NCBI RefSeq assembly: GCF_900155365.1
Contig: NZ_LT699739.1
Span: 561,861-625,860 of the forward strand
Length of the DNA: 64,000 nucleotides
Source of the DNA: Collinsella bouchesdurhonensis
Lineage (GTDB): Bacteria; Actinomycetota; Coriobacteriia; Coriobacteriales; Coriobacteriaceae
Direction of reading: 5' to 3'
A model generated the notes under the pieces. It searched no databases and had not been told where the DNA came from. It saw only the letters and a program-made list of their open reading frames with translations. The translations under genes were made by a program, and so were the position numbers. Position 1 is the stretch's first letter. Each line of letters begins with the position of its first letter. Of the stretch, positions 34,513 through 44,350 are shown piece by piece.

Positions 34513-34598
34513 GGTCTGATCCGGGGATTACACCCTTCACTGGTCCTCGCCGCTTCGCGGCTGCGGAATCGCTCAGGGGGTAATCCCCGGGCCAGACC
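34513..34598. repeat. Structured repeat, copy B (conserved core, local arms)
   Basis: CCGGGGATTA (34521-34530) pairs with TAATCCCCGG (34581-34590), and GGTCTG pairs with CAGACC outside it. The core 34540-34577 starts CTGGTCCTCG and ends GCGGAATCGCTCAGG as in copy A, but its central stem is longer by six bases (GCCGC TTC GCGGC). The arms share no sequence with copy A. Confidence 0.7.
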
Positions 34599-34733
34599 TG
34601 CGTTGAAGTGGTGTGCGCATCGATCATCAATCTTCAGTCGCTTCACTCTGCAGCGATCGCAAAAACAAAGAGCCCGCCCTTGGGTTGAAGGCAGGCTCAA
34701 AACGCAGGGATTCTAGTCGTGCGAATCTATAGC

Positions 34734-36414
34734 TTAGCTGCGGCGGCAATTAAGATGTACTCCGGCGGCGCAGATGGCGGAGCCGAGAGCGAGGGCCGCT
34801 ACGGTAGCGGCAAGGGCGCTGTCGCCTGTCTTGGGGAGGTTGCCCTTCTTGTCCGTTTTAACCGGTTTCTTCGTATCCGCAGGCTTCGTGGGCTCCTCGG
34901 GCTTTTGCTCGGGCTTTTGCTCAGGGGCGGCAACCGTGTAGGTAACCGTCGGAACCGGGAAATCGCTTGCCGTGCCCTTGTCACCGTTGCCGTCAACGGG
35001 GTACAGGGTTGCACTCTCGTTGACCTTGAGGCTATGGGTGCCGGCCTCGGTGGGCTTATTCACCAATACCTCGCTGTACGTAAGGACAACCGGTTTAGCG
35101 GGCACTGCGGCCTCATTGAGTGTGAAGACGAGCTTCTCGTTCTCCCCTGCCGTGTACTTGAGGGTGAAACGATAGGTGCCGTCCGCACGCTTGCCAAAGC
35201 CATACGTGGTCTCGTCAATCTTTTCGGGCGCCAGGTCCTCGCCCGCAACATTCAGGCTGATCTTACTGGCATCGTTCACAAAGTCAAAGTTGTTGCCAAT
35301 AAAATCCTCGACGGTCGAGCCGGCGGCGATCTTGTCGATGAGCTTGGCCTTGAGCTTATTGAAGTCAGTATCGAGCTTGCTCTCGTTGGATTTCCTGGTG
35401 AGATACTGCAGGAAGACCTGGCCATCGAAGTCAGCAGCGTTCTTGTAATAGACGTTCATGTCGTAGCCGGCATTGACCATCGACTGGAAGGTGTCATCGG
35501 TACTCCAAAAGGCAACATCGATGTTGCAGGGAGCGGTCACATCAACAGGAATGGGATTTCGAGCCTCGCGCTTGTATTCATAATCGTACTGAGCCCAATT
35601 TCTATCCGAGTTATCGTACTGGGCACGATAATACGCAAGATACTCGCCGAGCTTTTTAGGACTCGTCATGGCCTGCGAGAAGATGAAGTTCGATCCATCG
35701 GAGAATTTCTTCCAAGCATTATCAGTATTATACTCGCGAAGTTGATACTCCCAGATGCCGCCTTCTTTATCTGCACCGTTGACGATGCCAAACGACCTCG
35801 AATACGGCTTGGTATAGTCACCATTCTTGCAGTAAAGGTACGTGGCACCGTCGCTAATGAGGATCACGTGCTTGTTTTCGGCCTTAACGGCAGCATCAGC
35901 ATCGAGCATGCTCTTGGCAGCAAGAAGGCCGGCATCCATGTTGGTGCCCGAGCTCAAGCTCGAATTCATCGCCGTCAGAATGTTATCGTAACCTGTAACG
36001 ACATCAGTCAACGGCTGCTGAATATTGCCCACCTTGTTAAAGAGGACAACGCCAACCTTGATGTCCAAGCCGTCGGTCTGAGCCTTTGTCTTAACCTCTT
36101 CGAGGAAGGACTTGGCCTGGTTATAGATGTCCTTCTGCGCAGAGGCGCCCGACTTATCAAGAACGAACACAACATCCGCAGGCTCGGCTTCGCGTTTCCC
36201 CGGGAACGAGAGCGTAACTTTCGTCTCCAGATTCTCGTCGAGCTCGGTAGCCATTTTTTGATTCTGCTCCAGCGCCGTTGTCTGGCCAGATGCGGCAGTA
36301 TCAGTAGCAAACGCGGGTGCTACCGGCACAGACATGGCAATCGCCAGGAGCGCACCCCCCCCCCAGCACAAAGGCGCGGGATAAACATCGCTTTACCACA
36401 TTCACTGTTTTCAT
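34734..36414 (-). CDS. LPXTG von Willebrand A surface protein, out of frame at a poly-G tract
   Basis: The message starts at ATG 36414 (AGAGGGA upstream) with a signal peptide, but a run of ten G (36355-36364) shifts the frame, giving a stop after 37 residues. With nine G the frame would join L-GGG-ALLAIAMSVPVAPAFA to the long frame, giving about 559 residues. That frame holds a von Willebrand A domain (VVFVLDKSGASA, GTNMDAGL, ILISDGA), where the MIDAS third position is Ala. Beta-rich repeats, a Pro/Lys-rich spacer (PEQKPEQKPEEP) and LPKTG with a membrane anchor follow. Phase variation or a base-call error could explain the shift. Confidence 0.82.
36355..36364 (-). repeat. Poly-G tract of ten in a signal-peptide coding region
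   Basis: Ten C on the plus strand, hence ten G on the coding strand. It lies in the hydrophobic core of the signal peptide, where length changes of one base switch the reading frame. Confidence 0.95.
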
Positions 36415-36655
36415 ATGTCCCTCTTCCTACGACGATTCCAGCAAGATCCAACTGCCAGGCAAACAAGCTTGCGCGCCTACAGCGCGGTGGCCGTTGACTC
36501 TGGAACACTACGGTCACATATGCGACACGGTCTGTTACACCCACAGCATACGGCTCAAAGCAAGTAACCCCTGGCTCAATTCTGTAAACGAGCGTTCTTG
36601 TTCTATGGCTATACATAAGATGGCAATCTTTAATCTCAGCATGCTCAAATAAAAA

Positions 36656-36683
36656 GGCCCGCATGGAAACGTCCATGCGGGCC
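36656..36683 (-). terminator. Terminator of the opp operon
   Basis: GGCCCGCATGGA and TCCATGCGGGCC form a 12-base stem with a four-base loop, and TTTTT follows on the minus strand. Confidence 0.93.
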
Positions 36684-36694
36684 AAAAGGGGCGC

Positions 36695-37714
36695 TTACAG
36701 GTCGATGTGCGATTCCTTGATGGGGAACGGCTGACCAAAGTGGCAAGCGCAGAAATGACCGGGCTCCAACTCCTTGAACTCAGGCTGCTCGCGAGAGCAA
36801 ATCTCCTGAGCAATCGGGCAGCGCGTATGGAAACGACAACCCGAAGGCGGATCCAGCGGTGAAGGAGGATCGCCGGCAAGAATGATGCGCTTGCGCGTCT
36901 TCTGGATATCCGGATCCGGAACAGGCACTGCAGAGAGCAGCGACTGCGTGTACGGATGGGACGGCTGCGCGTAGAGGCGCTTCCAGTCGGAAAGCTCGAC
37001 AAGCTTACCCAGGTACATAACGCCCACGCGATCGGAGATGTGCTGCACAACGGAAAGGTCGTGAGCGATGAACAGGTAAGCGGTACCAAACTTATTCTGC
37101 AGGTCCTTGAGAAGGTTCAGCACCTGCGCCTGAATGGAGACATCGAGTGCAGAAACAGGCTCGTCGCAGATGATGAGCTTCGGACGCAGGATGAATGCGC
37201 GCGCGATGCCAACACGCTGGCGCTGGCCACCGGAGAACTCATGCGGATAGCGGTTGATATGCTCGGGGTTGAGGCCAACCACGTCAAGCAACTCGCGAAC
37301 GCGCTCAAGACGCTCTTCCTTGGTGCCAATACCATGGATGGTCATGGGCTCGGAGACAATCTCGCCAATGGTCATACGCGGATTCAAACTCGCATACGGA
37401 TCTTGGAAGATGAACTGCATATCACGACGCATATCCTTGAGCTCTTTTTTGCTCATGGACGCAATGTCGCGACCCTGGAAGAACACCTTGCCAGCCGTAG
37501 GCTTGTTGAGGCGCATGATGGTGCGGCCCGTCGTGGACTTGCCGCAGCCGGACTCGCCTACCAGACCAAAGGTCTCGCCAGGCATGATCTCGAACGAAAC
37601 ATCATTGACAGCCGAAACAACGCGCTTGGAAAAGCGGCTGGAAAACACGCCGGAATTGGCGGGGAATTCCTTGGAGAGGTGCTCGACCTTGAGCAAGGGT
37701 GTGGTATCTGCCAT
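36695..37714 (-). CDS. oppF: Oligopeptide ABC transporter ATPase OppF
   Basis: A 339-residue ABC ATPase for peptide import. It shows Walker [10 protein letters not shown], the signature motif [14 protein letters not shown], Walker [13 protein letters not shown], and a C-terminal oligopeptide-transporter region with clustered Cys ([14 protein letters not shown]) that in relatives holds an iron-sulphur cluster. It pairs with OppD. The start is three bases after the oppD stop, so coupling is likely, and a strong terminator follows. Ligand specificity comes from the binding proteins. Confidence 0.95.
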   Translation of the reverse strand: MADTTPLLKVEHLSKEFPANSGVFSSRFSKRVVSAVNDVSFEIMPGETFGLVGESGCGKSTTGRTIMRLNKPTAGKVFFQGRDIASMSKKELKDMRRDMQFIFQDPYASLNPRMTIGEIVSEPMTIHGIGTKEERLERVRELLDVVGLNPEHINRYPHEFSGGQRQRVGIARAFILRPKLIICDEPVSALDVSIQAQVLNLLKDLQNKFGTAYLFIAHDLSVVQHISDRVGVMYLGKLVELSDWKRLYAQPSHPYTQSLLSAVPVPDPDIQKTRKRIILAGDPPSPLDPPSGCRFHTRCPIAQEICSREQPEFKELEPGHFCACHFGQPFPIKESHIDL

Positions 37715-37717
37715 GGT

Positions 37718-38839
37718 CTACTCCTCGCCTCCCGTCATCGTATCGTCCATGCCCGTAGCGATAGCATCATTGCCGGTGCGCGACGTGGCAGGAGCATTCT
37801 TCTTCGCAAACTCCGAATCGGAGGCATAATGACACGCCGCATAGTGGCCCTTGGAGAGCTCCACGCGCTCAGGGCGCTTGGTGTGGCACAGCTCGGTAGC
37901 ATAGGGGCAACGGGGCGCAAAGGCGCAACCGGTGGGAAGGTTGACGAGTGAAGGCGGGTTGCCGTGAATGGGCGTAAGCGGCTTCTTCTCGTCGATAACC
38001 TGCTCGGGGATGGAGCGGATAAGACCCCAGGTATAGGGATGGCGGCTCTCATAGAAAATCTGATCGGCAGTACCAAACTCCACGGGGCGACCGGCATACA
38101 TAACCATGATCTTATCGGCGATATCGGCGACGACACCCAGGTCATGGGTAATCATGACGATGGCATTGCCGTTCTTCTCCTGCATCTCCTGCATGAGCTC
38201 GATAATCTGCGCCTGAATGGTCACGTCGAGAGCCGTGGTGGGCTCGTCGGCAATCAGGATATCGGGGTCGCAGGCAAGTGCCATAGCGATCATAACGCGC
38301 TGGCGCATACCGCCCGAGAACTGATGCGGATACTCGTTCACACGCTTTTCAGGCTCGGGGATGCCCACCAGGTCAAGCAGCTCGGTAGCACGCTTAAGCG
38401 CCTGTTCCTTGCTGTAGCCACGGTGCAGACGAAGGCCCTCACCCACCTGCTTACCGATCTTGTAGACCGGGTTGAGCGACGTCATGGGGTCCTGGAAGAT
38501 CATAGCGATGTCGTTGCCGCGAACGTGCTGCATTTCCTCTTCACTCATATCGAGCAGAGACTTGCCGCGATACTTCACGGAGCCGCCGTGAATCTTTCCG
38601 GGAGGCATCGGGATGAGGCCCATGATGGTCATGGCCGTCACGGACTTACCCGAACCGGACTCGCCTACCACGCCGAGGGTCTCGCCGCGGTCGAGCGTAT
38701 AGGAAACGCCGTCAACCGCATGGACGATACCGTCCTCGGTATGGAAGTACATCTTAAGGTTATCGACTTCCAGAAGATGCTGCCCCTCAGGAATGGGCTG
38801 CGTCTTAAGGTCGACGTAGTTTTTCGTATCCTTCTTCAT
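37718..38839 (-). CDS. oppD: Oligopeptide ABC transporter ATPase OppD
   Basis: A 373-residue ABC ATPase with Walker [10 protein letters not shown], signature [14 protein letters not shown], Walker [13 protein letters not shown] and the C-terminal peptide-transporter extension with [17 protein letters not shown] 38839 (KKDTKNYVD) is preferred, since AAGGA lies upstream inside the end of oppC; an earlier in-frame ATG at 38851 has no spacing for a ribosome binding site. The tail after the Cys cluster is an extra low-complexity stretch. Confidence 0.94.
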   Translation of the reverse strand: MKKDTKNYVDLKTQPIPEGQHLLEVDNLKMYFHTEDGIVHAVDGVSYTLDRGETLGVVGESGSGKSVTAMTIMGLIPMPPGKIHGGSVKYRGKSLLDMSEEEMQHVRGNDIAMIFQDPMTSLNPVYKIGKQVGEGLRLHRGYSKEQALKRATELLDLVGIPEPEKRVNEYPHQFSGGMRQRVMIAMALACDPDILIADEPTTALDVTIQAQIIELMQEMQEKNGNAIVMITHDLGVVADIADKIMVMYAGRPVEFGTADQIFYESRHPYTWGLIRSIPEQVIDEKKPLTPIHGNPPSLVNLPTGCAFAPRCPYATELCHTKRPERVELSKGHYAACHYASDSEFAKKNAPATSRTGNDAIATGMDDTMTGGEE

Positions 38840-38843
38840 GACT

Positions 38844-39806
38844 TTATGCATCCTTCATCTTGACGTCGAGCGCATCGCGCAGACCGTCGCCCAACAGGGT
38901 GAAGGCGAGCACGGTCGAAAGAATGGCGAGACCAGGCATGATCATCATCCAGGGAGCGGTCTGCAGGTAGGCCTGACCGTCCTGAATCATCGAACCCCAG
39001 GAAGGCGTGGGCGGAACGACGCCCATACCCAAGAAGGACAGCGAAGACTCGGTAAGGATGGCGCCACCGATGTTCATCGTGGCGTACACGACGATGGAAG
39101 CAACGGAGTTCGGGAAGATGTGACGCGCAATGATGCGAACGTCAGATGCGCCCATGGAGCGAGCCGCGTCCACGTAGTCGTTCTCTTTGACCGTAAGAAT
39201 CGCGGAGCGGAAGACGCGGGCAATGGAAGGCCAGCCCAAAATGCCGATGGCCACGAACACGTTCGTCAGCGAACGGCCGAGAACGGCGATGAGCGAGACC
39301 ACGAACAGAACATACGGGAAGGCCAAGAAGATATCGGCCAGTCGCATGATGATCGTATCCCAGATGCCTCCGTAGAAGCCGGCCAGAGCGCCCATAATCA
39401 AACCGAGGATCGTGGAGATGGCGGTTGCCATAACGCCAACGGAAAGCGAGATGCGCGCGCCATAGATAACGCGTACGAGAATGTCGCGACCGAGGGCGTC
39501 GGTGCCGAAGGGATGCTCGCCCGAAGGCGGAAGCGTCGAGTTCTGCGCCATCGTGGTGGAGTCGGCAGCCGTCGGCGAGCCGAGCCACTGCTTGGCCCAC
39601 AGGTCGGCCGAAAGAGCCACGATGATGACAAAGATAATCCAAATCACCGAGATAACGGCGAGCTTGTTCTTACGCAGACGCTTGAAAGCGTCACCCCAAA
39701 GGGTGCGTGAGGCGGCGGGGGAAGAGGAATCGGACTTCTGGTGAATCTCCTCCAGCAGCGCCTCGTTTTCCTCCTCAATCGTCTGAGGGGTCTTGTTATC
39801 GTTCAT
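38844..39806 (-). CDS. oppC: Oligopeptide ABC transporter permease OppC
   Basis: A 320-residue permease. A 45-residue soluble start is followed by a first membrane helix (LAVISVIWIIFVIIVALSA) and five more after about residue 115. The ATPase-coupling EAA-type loop lies at DAARSMGASDVRIIARHIFPN. GTDALGRDILVRVIYGARISL is typical for OppC/DppC. ATG 39806 follows GGGGAGG and was chosen over an upstream in-frame codon. It forms the membrane channel with OppB. Confidence 0.95.
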   Translation of the reverse strand: MNDNKTPQTIEEENEALLEEIHQKSDSSSPAASRTLWGDAFKRLRKNKLAVISVIWIIFVIIVALSADLWAKQWLGSPTAADSTTMAQNSTLPPSGEHPFGTDALGRDILVRVIYGARISLSVGVMATAISTILGLIMGALAGFYGGIWDTIIMRLADIFLAFPYVLFVVSLIAVLGRSLTNVFVAIGILGWPSIARVFRSAILTVKENDYVDAARSMGASDVRIIARHIFPNSVASIVVYATMNIGGAILTESSLSFLGMGVVPPTPSWGSMIQDGQAYLQTAPWMMIMPGLAILSTVLAFTLLGDGLRDALDVKMKDA

Positions 39807-39819
39807 GAAGTACCTCCCC

Positions 39820-40836
39820 TTAGGCGTTCTTATTGGACGAATCGAAGCGAATGCGCGGGTCAAGGAAGGCGTAGCTTACGTCGACCAGCAGGTTGATGAC
39901 CATAACCACGAGCACGACAAGAGTGACGCCACCCATAACGATGGGCCAGTCACGGCTGCTGATGGCACGGAACATCTCGTAACCGATACCGGGCCAGTTG
40001 AAAACCGTCTCGGTGAGGATGGCGCCGGAGAGCATGGCACCGAAGTCGACACCAATATATGTAACAACCGGGATAAGGGCGTTTTTGAGTGCATGCCTCC
40101 AGATGATGGCACGATTGGAAAGGCCCTTTGCCTTAGCGGTGCGGATGTAGTCCTGGTTCATAACGTCCAGGAGCTGCGAACGCATGATGCGCGCGCAGTA
40201 TGCGGTGGAAACGGAAGCGAGCGTCACCGCAGGAAGGATGTAGTGCACCCAATCCTGATACTGAGATGCCGTACCGCCCGCACCGGAAATGGGCAGAACA
40301 TGCAGCTGCACGCCAAAGAACAGCTGGAGCAGCATGCCCAGCCAGAAGGCGGGCACAGCGACGAGCACCGAAGTCACCAACGTGACCAAGATATCCCAGA
40401 AGGAATATCTCTTAACCGCCGAGATGATGCCGGCACCAATACCCATGATCGCCTCGAGGACGATAGCGCAAAGGGCAAGCTTCGCTGTATACGGATACTT
40501 GGCAGCAAAGATGTCCGTCACCGGCAGCTTACGCTGATACGAGCTGCCAAGGTCGCCCTGAAGCAGGCCGGTCATGTAGAACACGTAACGGTTCCACAAG
40601 GTCTCGGGAACGGGGTCGCCGTTCTCGTCCAGAATTGCGTTGCCCTCATCGTCAACCTGAACAAGGTGATACTTGACGCGAAGCTGCAGCTCAACCTCGG
40701 GGGTGAGCGCCTTCTCGCCACCAATCAGCTTGATCGGGTCTCCCGGAACGATGTTCTGAAGCGCAAACAGAATAAGCGTTACGCCCAGAAAAACCGGGAT
40801 GAATTGGAGCACACGCTTGAGGATGTACTTTCCCAT
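39820..40836 (-). CDS. oppB: Oligopeptide ABC transporter permease OppB
   Basis: A 338-residue permease with six predicted membrane helices, the first at about 10-30. The EAA-type loop is YIRTAKAKGLSNRAIIWRHALKNALIP. The large segment between helices 1 and 2 (IKLIGGEKALTPEVELQLRV) is the substrate-side domain seen in OppB/DppB. ATG 40836 (GKYILKRVLQF) is preceded by GGGGAG. It lies 148 bases behind the first oppA and starts the oppBCDF block. Confidence 0.95.
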   Translation of the reverse strand: MGKYILKRVLQFIPVFLGVTLILFALQNIVPGDPIKLIGGEKALTPEVELQLRVKYHLVQVDDEGNAILDENGDPVPETLWNRYVFYMTGLLQGDLGSSYQRKLPVTDIFAAKYPYTAKLALCAIVLEAIMGIGAGIISAVKRYSFWDILVTLVTSVLVAVPAFWLGMLLQLFFGVQLHVLPISGAGGTASQYQDWVHYILPAVTLASVSTAYCARIMRSQLLDVMNQDYIRTAKAKGLSNRAIIWRHALKNALIPVVTYIGVDFGAMLSGAILTETVFNWPGIGYEMFRAISSRDWPIVMGGVTLVVLVVMVINLLVDVSYAFLDPRIRFDSSNKNA

Positions 40837-40984
40837 ACAAAAAACTCCCCTACCGTGGATACACCTAAACGGGATGTCAACCGATGAAGATTGACACCCC
40901 GTCAAACAAACACTCAGTATATCGTTTTGCCGCTATCTGCGCCATAGGTGTAATAGCAGCAGATTGAGGCTTATGTGTGCTCTT

Positions 40985-42688
40985 TTACGCGTTGAGCTCC
41001 GTGCGGTTCAGATACGCATGTTTCTGCGGGTCCAGATAGAAGGACTTGACGCGATCGGAACCGGCGGTCACGTGCGAGTAGAACATCAGCGGGATAACCG
41101 GGCAATCGGCAGCGATGATCTTATCGACTGCATGCATCTTGTCCAGACGCTCCTGGTCGTCAACCGTGGCGCGAGCCTCGGTGATACCTTTGTCGACCTC
41201 GGCGTTGCTGTAGCCGGAGCGGTTGTCGCCACCGAGAGAATCGGAGTGGAACAGTGGATACAGGAAGTTGTCCATGATGGGATAGTCAGCGATCCAGCCC
41301 AGACGGCCAAACTGGTAGTCGAGCTGCTGATACTGGTCAAGCAGAGCACTCCACTCGGGGGTATCGGAGACAACCTCGAGACCGACCTTCTCCAGGTCGC
41401 CGATGACAGACTCCATGATCTCCTTGTGGCCGCCGTCCTGGTTGTAGGAAAGCGTGAGCTTCAGGCCGCGGGAACCGTCGGAGCCTGCGGGATAGCCAGC
41501 CTTGTCCAGGCACTCCTTGGCGGCGTCAACGTCGTACTTGGAGTACTCCCATGCGCCCTCCTGGTAGCCGTCGATACCCGGCGGGATGATGCCGTCGGCA
41601 GGGGTACGGGTACCCTTGAAGAGAGTCTTGCAGATAGCCTCGCGGTTAATGGCCATGGACACGCCGCGACGCACGTCAGCGTTGTCGAAAGGCGCAGCGG
41701 TATTGTTGACGACCAGATAGTAGACGGAAGGCTCGCCGCCGAGCAGCGTGTGCTGGCCGTCGGACATGGTATAGCCGTCCTTAGACTCGCCGCGGTCCTT
41801 GATGGCAGAGTCAATCTGCGGCACGGGCACGTCGCAGATGTCGAGGTTGCCGGCCTGGAACTCTTTCCAAGCGGTCTCGACGTCCTTCTGAACGGTAAAG
41901 TGAACGCCGTCTACCTTGGCCTTGTTCTTGCCATAGTAGTCGTCAAACTTCTTGAGGTTGATCTCCTGACCATCCTCCCACTTGCCGTCCATCTGGAACG
42001 GGCCGTTGCCGATGGGAGCCAGGTAGAAGTTCTTGGCGTCATCCTCGGCAGCAGCGGGCACGGGAGCCAGGGCCGGGTGCGAAGCAACGAAGGGGAAGTC
42101 GGCATAAGGGGCAGACAGCTTGACCACAAACGTGAGGTCGTCCGGGCAGGAAAGACCGGCAAACTCGTCGGTATCGCCGGCTGCGAGCTCGTCATAGCCC
42201 TCGACGAGCGACAGGTGGTAGGAGACCTCAGACGGGCCGTACTCCATCGCAACCGCGCTCTTGGGATACACGACACGAGTCCATGCGCGCTTGAAGGCCT
42301 CGGCATCCACGGCGTCACCGTTGTGGAACTTAGCGCCCTTGCGCAGATGGAAGGTGAACTCGGTAGCGTCATCGCTGGCATCCCAGGACTCGGCAGCAAG
42401 ACCGACAATCTCGTTCTTGTCATAGTCAAAGTTAGTCAGCGCATCGAACAGCTGGAAGGAAACCTGCGTGCCCTGGTCCTCCTGGACGTTATAGGGATCG
42501 ATGCAGACGGGGTTGTTGATGTAGTAGTTGACGATGGCGCCAGAGGTTGCGCCGGAAGCGGAGCCAGCGGTGCTGGAGCCGCCTTTCTTGCCGCAGGCAG
42601 CCAGGAATGCGAGAGAGCTCGCAGCGAGGGAGCCGCCCACGAAAGCGCGACGACCCATAACGGGCTCATGGAATTTGAAATCAGCCAT
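40985..42688 (-). CDS. oppA: Oligopeptide-binding lipoprotein OppA, copy 1
   Basis: A 567-residue peptide-binding lipoprotein of SBP family 5. It begins with an arginine pair before the signal (GRRAFVGGS) and has the lipobox LAAC followed by GKKGGSS. Family motifs such as TFHLRKGAKFHNGDAVDAEAFKRAW and VRRGVSMAINREAICKTLF are present. ATG 42688 follows GGAGG. It is closely related to the copy at 44351 (shared stretches such as TRTPADGI and LSYNQDGGHKEIMESVIGDL). It would deliver peptides to OppBCDF. Confidence 0.95.
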   Translation of the reverse strand: MADFKFHEPVMGRRAFVGGSLAASSLAFLAACGKKGGSSTAGSASGATSGAIVNYYINNPVCIDPYNVQEDQGTQVSFQLFDALTNFDYDKNEIVGLAAESWDASDDATEFTFHLRKGAKFHNGDAVDAEAFKRAWTRVVYPKSAVAMEYGPSEVSYHLSLVEGYDELAAGDTDEFAGLSCPDDLTFVVKLSAPYADFPFVASHPALAPVPAAAEDDAKNFYLAPIGNGPFQMDGKWEDGQEINLKKFDDYYGKNKAKVDGVHFTVQKDVETAWKEFQAGNLDICDVPVPQIDSAIKDRGESKDGYTMSDGQHTLLGGEPSVYYLVVNNTAAPFDNADVRRGVSMAINREAICKTLFKGTRTPADGIIPPGIDGYQEGAWEYSKYDVDAAKECLDKAGYPAGSDGSRGLKLTLSYNQDGGHKEIMESVIGDLEKVGLEVVSDTPEWSALLDQYQQLDYQFGRLGWIADYPIMDNFLYPLFHSDSLGGDNRSGYSNAEVDKGITEARATVDDQERLDKMHAVDKIIAADCPVIPLMFYSHVTAGSDRVKSFYLDPQKHAYLNRTELNA

Positions 42689-43018
42689 GCCATCCTCCTT
42701 AAATGCAGAACATGGGCGATGCATTGCGCGAGAGCTGCATACATCGCATTCGAGCTACACGCCCATTGGCTGTGTGGGCGTATACACGATTGGATGTACT
42801 TTACTCTATTTTGGAAAAGTGCCGTTTGTAGTTTTTGATTAAAACAGCAGGTATTTCTTTAGTCAGCACGAGTTATTGCACCTTTGTCGCCAAAAGAACC
42901 GCAGGTTAAAGCTGCAAAAAAACGCGGCCGCGCCACACATGCAGGCACAGCCGCGTTTTACATTCGTTTCCGAAAGTCATTTTTTCGTTAACGAAAGCGA
43001 AACATTGAATGGCGGGTT
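42689..43018. other. Intergenic region between M24 peptidase and oppA copy 1
   Basis: This 330-base stretch contains the hairpin terminator at 42919-42959 near its peptidase end. The rest should hold the oppA promoter, but I do not see a convincing pair of hexamers. Confidence 0.6.
42919..42959 (-). terminator. Terminator of M24 peptidase
   Basis: AAAACGCGGC (42919-42928) pairs with GCCGCGTTTT (42950-42959); T residues follow on the minus strand. Confidence 0.8.
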
Positions 43019-44254
43019 CTAGCCGATGAACGTAATCTTGTCGCGGCCTTCATGCAGATAGTGAACGCCCTCACTGTCGAGCATGATGGTCTCCTCGGTA
43101 TAGATAAAGCACTTGTCGCGACCCTGAGCCGGCGCTTTGACGTTGAGCTCCAGCGCCCAGCAGGTGTTCTCGTCCACGCGCACATCTCCCGCCACGGGAA
43201 TTGGACCTTGATTCGACCACAGACCGATAGTGGGCCCGGGGCCATGGCCGTACATATTGCAGGGATGCGAGTACAGCATGGCGTCGATGCCCTCCTCGCG
43301 CGCGGCGGCAAGCGACGCTTCGAAAACCTCGTTACCCGTACGGCCGGGCACCATGTTCTCGCAAACGATATCCTGGAAGCGATTATTCACGGCAAGCGCA
43401 TCCACAAGCTCGGAGGGAATCTCGGTCTCGCCGGGGCGCGCCACATAGGCCAAGCGCTGGCTGTCGGTCATCATGTTCATGTAGCGGATGCCAAAATCGC
43501 AGTGCAGAAGGTCTCCCGGCTCGATCACGCCGGTGATGCGTGATTCATCAACGCCCGCGCGTTCGATATCCATCGTGGGCTCGAACCAATACTCCAGGCC
43601 CAAGTCAACGGCACGCTGACGCATGAAGAACTCGAGGTCCTGCGTAGTGGTGATACCGGGCTTCACGACCTCGGACGTATACATCTCCTCGAGAATCGAG
43701 TACGAGACGTCTGCCACCTCGGGCATGAGCTCCATCTCGGTAGGAGTGCGCAGCTCCATCACCTTAATGGGAAAAACGTCATCGGCATACATCCGGCTCG
43801 TCCATGTTTCATCGAGGCCCTCGAGCAGCAGCGCTTCGCAGCCGGCAGAAAGGCCGTCAGCCACAGCAAAGTTCTTCGAGCGGTCGACGGCGATCGTGCG
43901 GGGCTGATATTCCTCAAAAAGGCGCTGGAGGGCAGCCATCTGGGGTTCTTCACGCCAATCAATCCAATAGCGCTCATAGAAACGCTCAAGATCCTCGTCG
44001 GGCATCGCCACATGAAAACGGCGCACGCCCTCGTCCGTCTTTACAAAAGCGAGGATCGTCAAGCGGCGCGCCGTGGGATACATGGGCGGAAACAACGCGC
44101 GGAACGTAGGGTCCTCGTTGTACTCGCGAGATACATGAAGCCAGATATCGGCGCCACTTTGCTCCATAGCCTGCGGAACGATTCGCTCCAGGCGCTCCTT
44201 GAGGCAGCGCTCCTGAATCTCATAGCGCTCGCGCACGCTTCTGACCTTGATCAT
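43019..44254 (-). CDS. M24-family metallopeptidase (Xaa-Pro aminopeptidase-like)
   Basis: A 411-residue peptidase of family M24 (pita-bread fold). An N-terminal creatinase-like domain covers about 1-160. Metal ligands fit LLHCDFGIRY and the first Asp, YGHGPGPTIG for the His, and WALELNVKAP plus TEETIMLDSEG for the Glu residues. It may cleave N-terminal residues before proline from imported peptides. ATG 44254 (IKVRSVRERY) is preceded by GAAGGGACAAG. It sits between the two oppA copies, suggesting that it processes the transported peptides. Confidence 0.88.
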   Translation of the reverse strand: MIKVRSVRERYEIQERCLKERLERIVPQAMEQSGADIWLHVSREYNEDPTFRALFPPMYPTARRLTILAFVKTDEGVRRFHVAMPDEDLERFYERYWIDWREEPQMAALQRLFEEYQPRTIAVDRSKNFAVADGLSAGCEALLLEGLDETWTSRMYADDVFPIKVMELRTPTEMELMPEVADVSYSILEEMYTSEVVKPGITTTQDLEFFMRQRAVDLGLEYWFEPTMDIERAGVDESRITGVIEPGDLLHCDFGIRYMNMMTDSQRLAYVARPGETEIPSELVDALAVNNRFQDIVCENMVPGRTGNEVFEASLAAAREEGIDAMLYSHPCNMYGHGPGPTIGLWSNQGPIPVAGDVRVDENTCWALELNVKAPAQGRDKCFIYTEETIMLDSEGVHYLHEGRDKITFIG

Positions 44255-44280
44255 GTGCTTGTCCCTTCTTGTCATAAAAA

Positions 44281-44316
44281 GGGATGCGCGCCGGTGCGTA
44301 CACGGCAGCGCATCCC
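44281..44316 (-). terminator. Terminator of oppA copy 2
   Basis: GGGATGCGC (44281-44289) pairs with GCGCATCCC (44308-44316) and five T follow on the minus strand, just before the M24 gene. Confidence 0.85.
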
Positions 44317-44350
44317 CTCTTCAAGCTATATAGATACGTCAAGCTCGGAA

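Larger units (their letters stand above)
34354..34733. other. Non-coding region with tRNA promoter and structured repeat
   Basis: This stretch holds the tRNA-Leu promoter (34368-34420) and copy B of the structured repeat (34513-34598). The remaining sequence shows no gene. Confidence 0.7.

Noticed and set aside
34719-36497. 592-codon plus-strand frame over the vWA gene
   Set aside because: The minus strand holds a vWA domain and LPKTG anchor; the plus frame has no recognisable feature.
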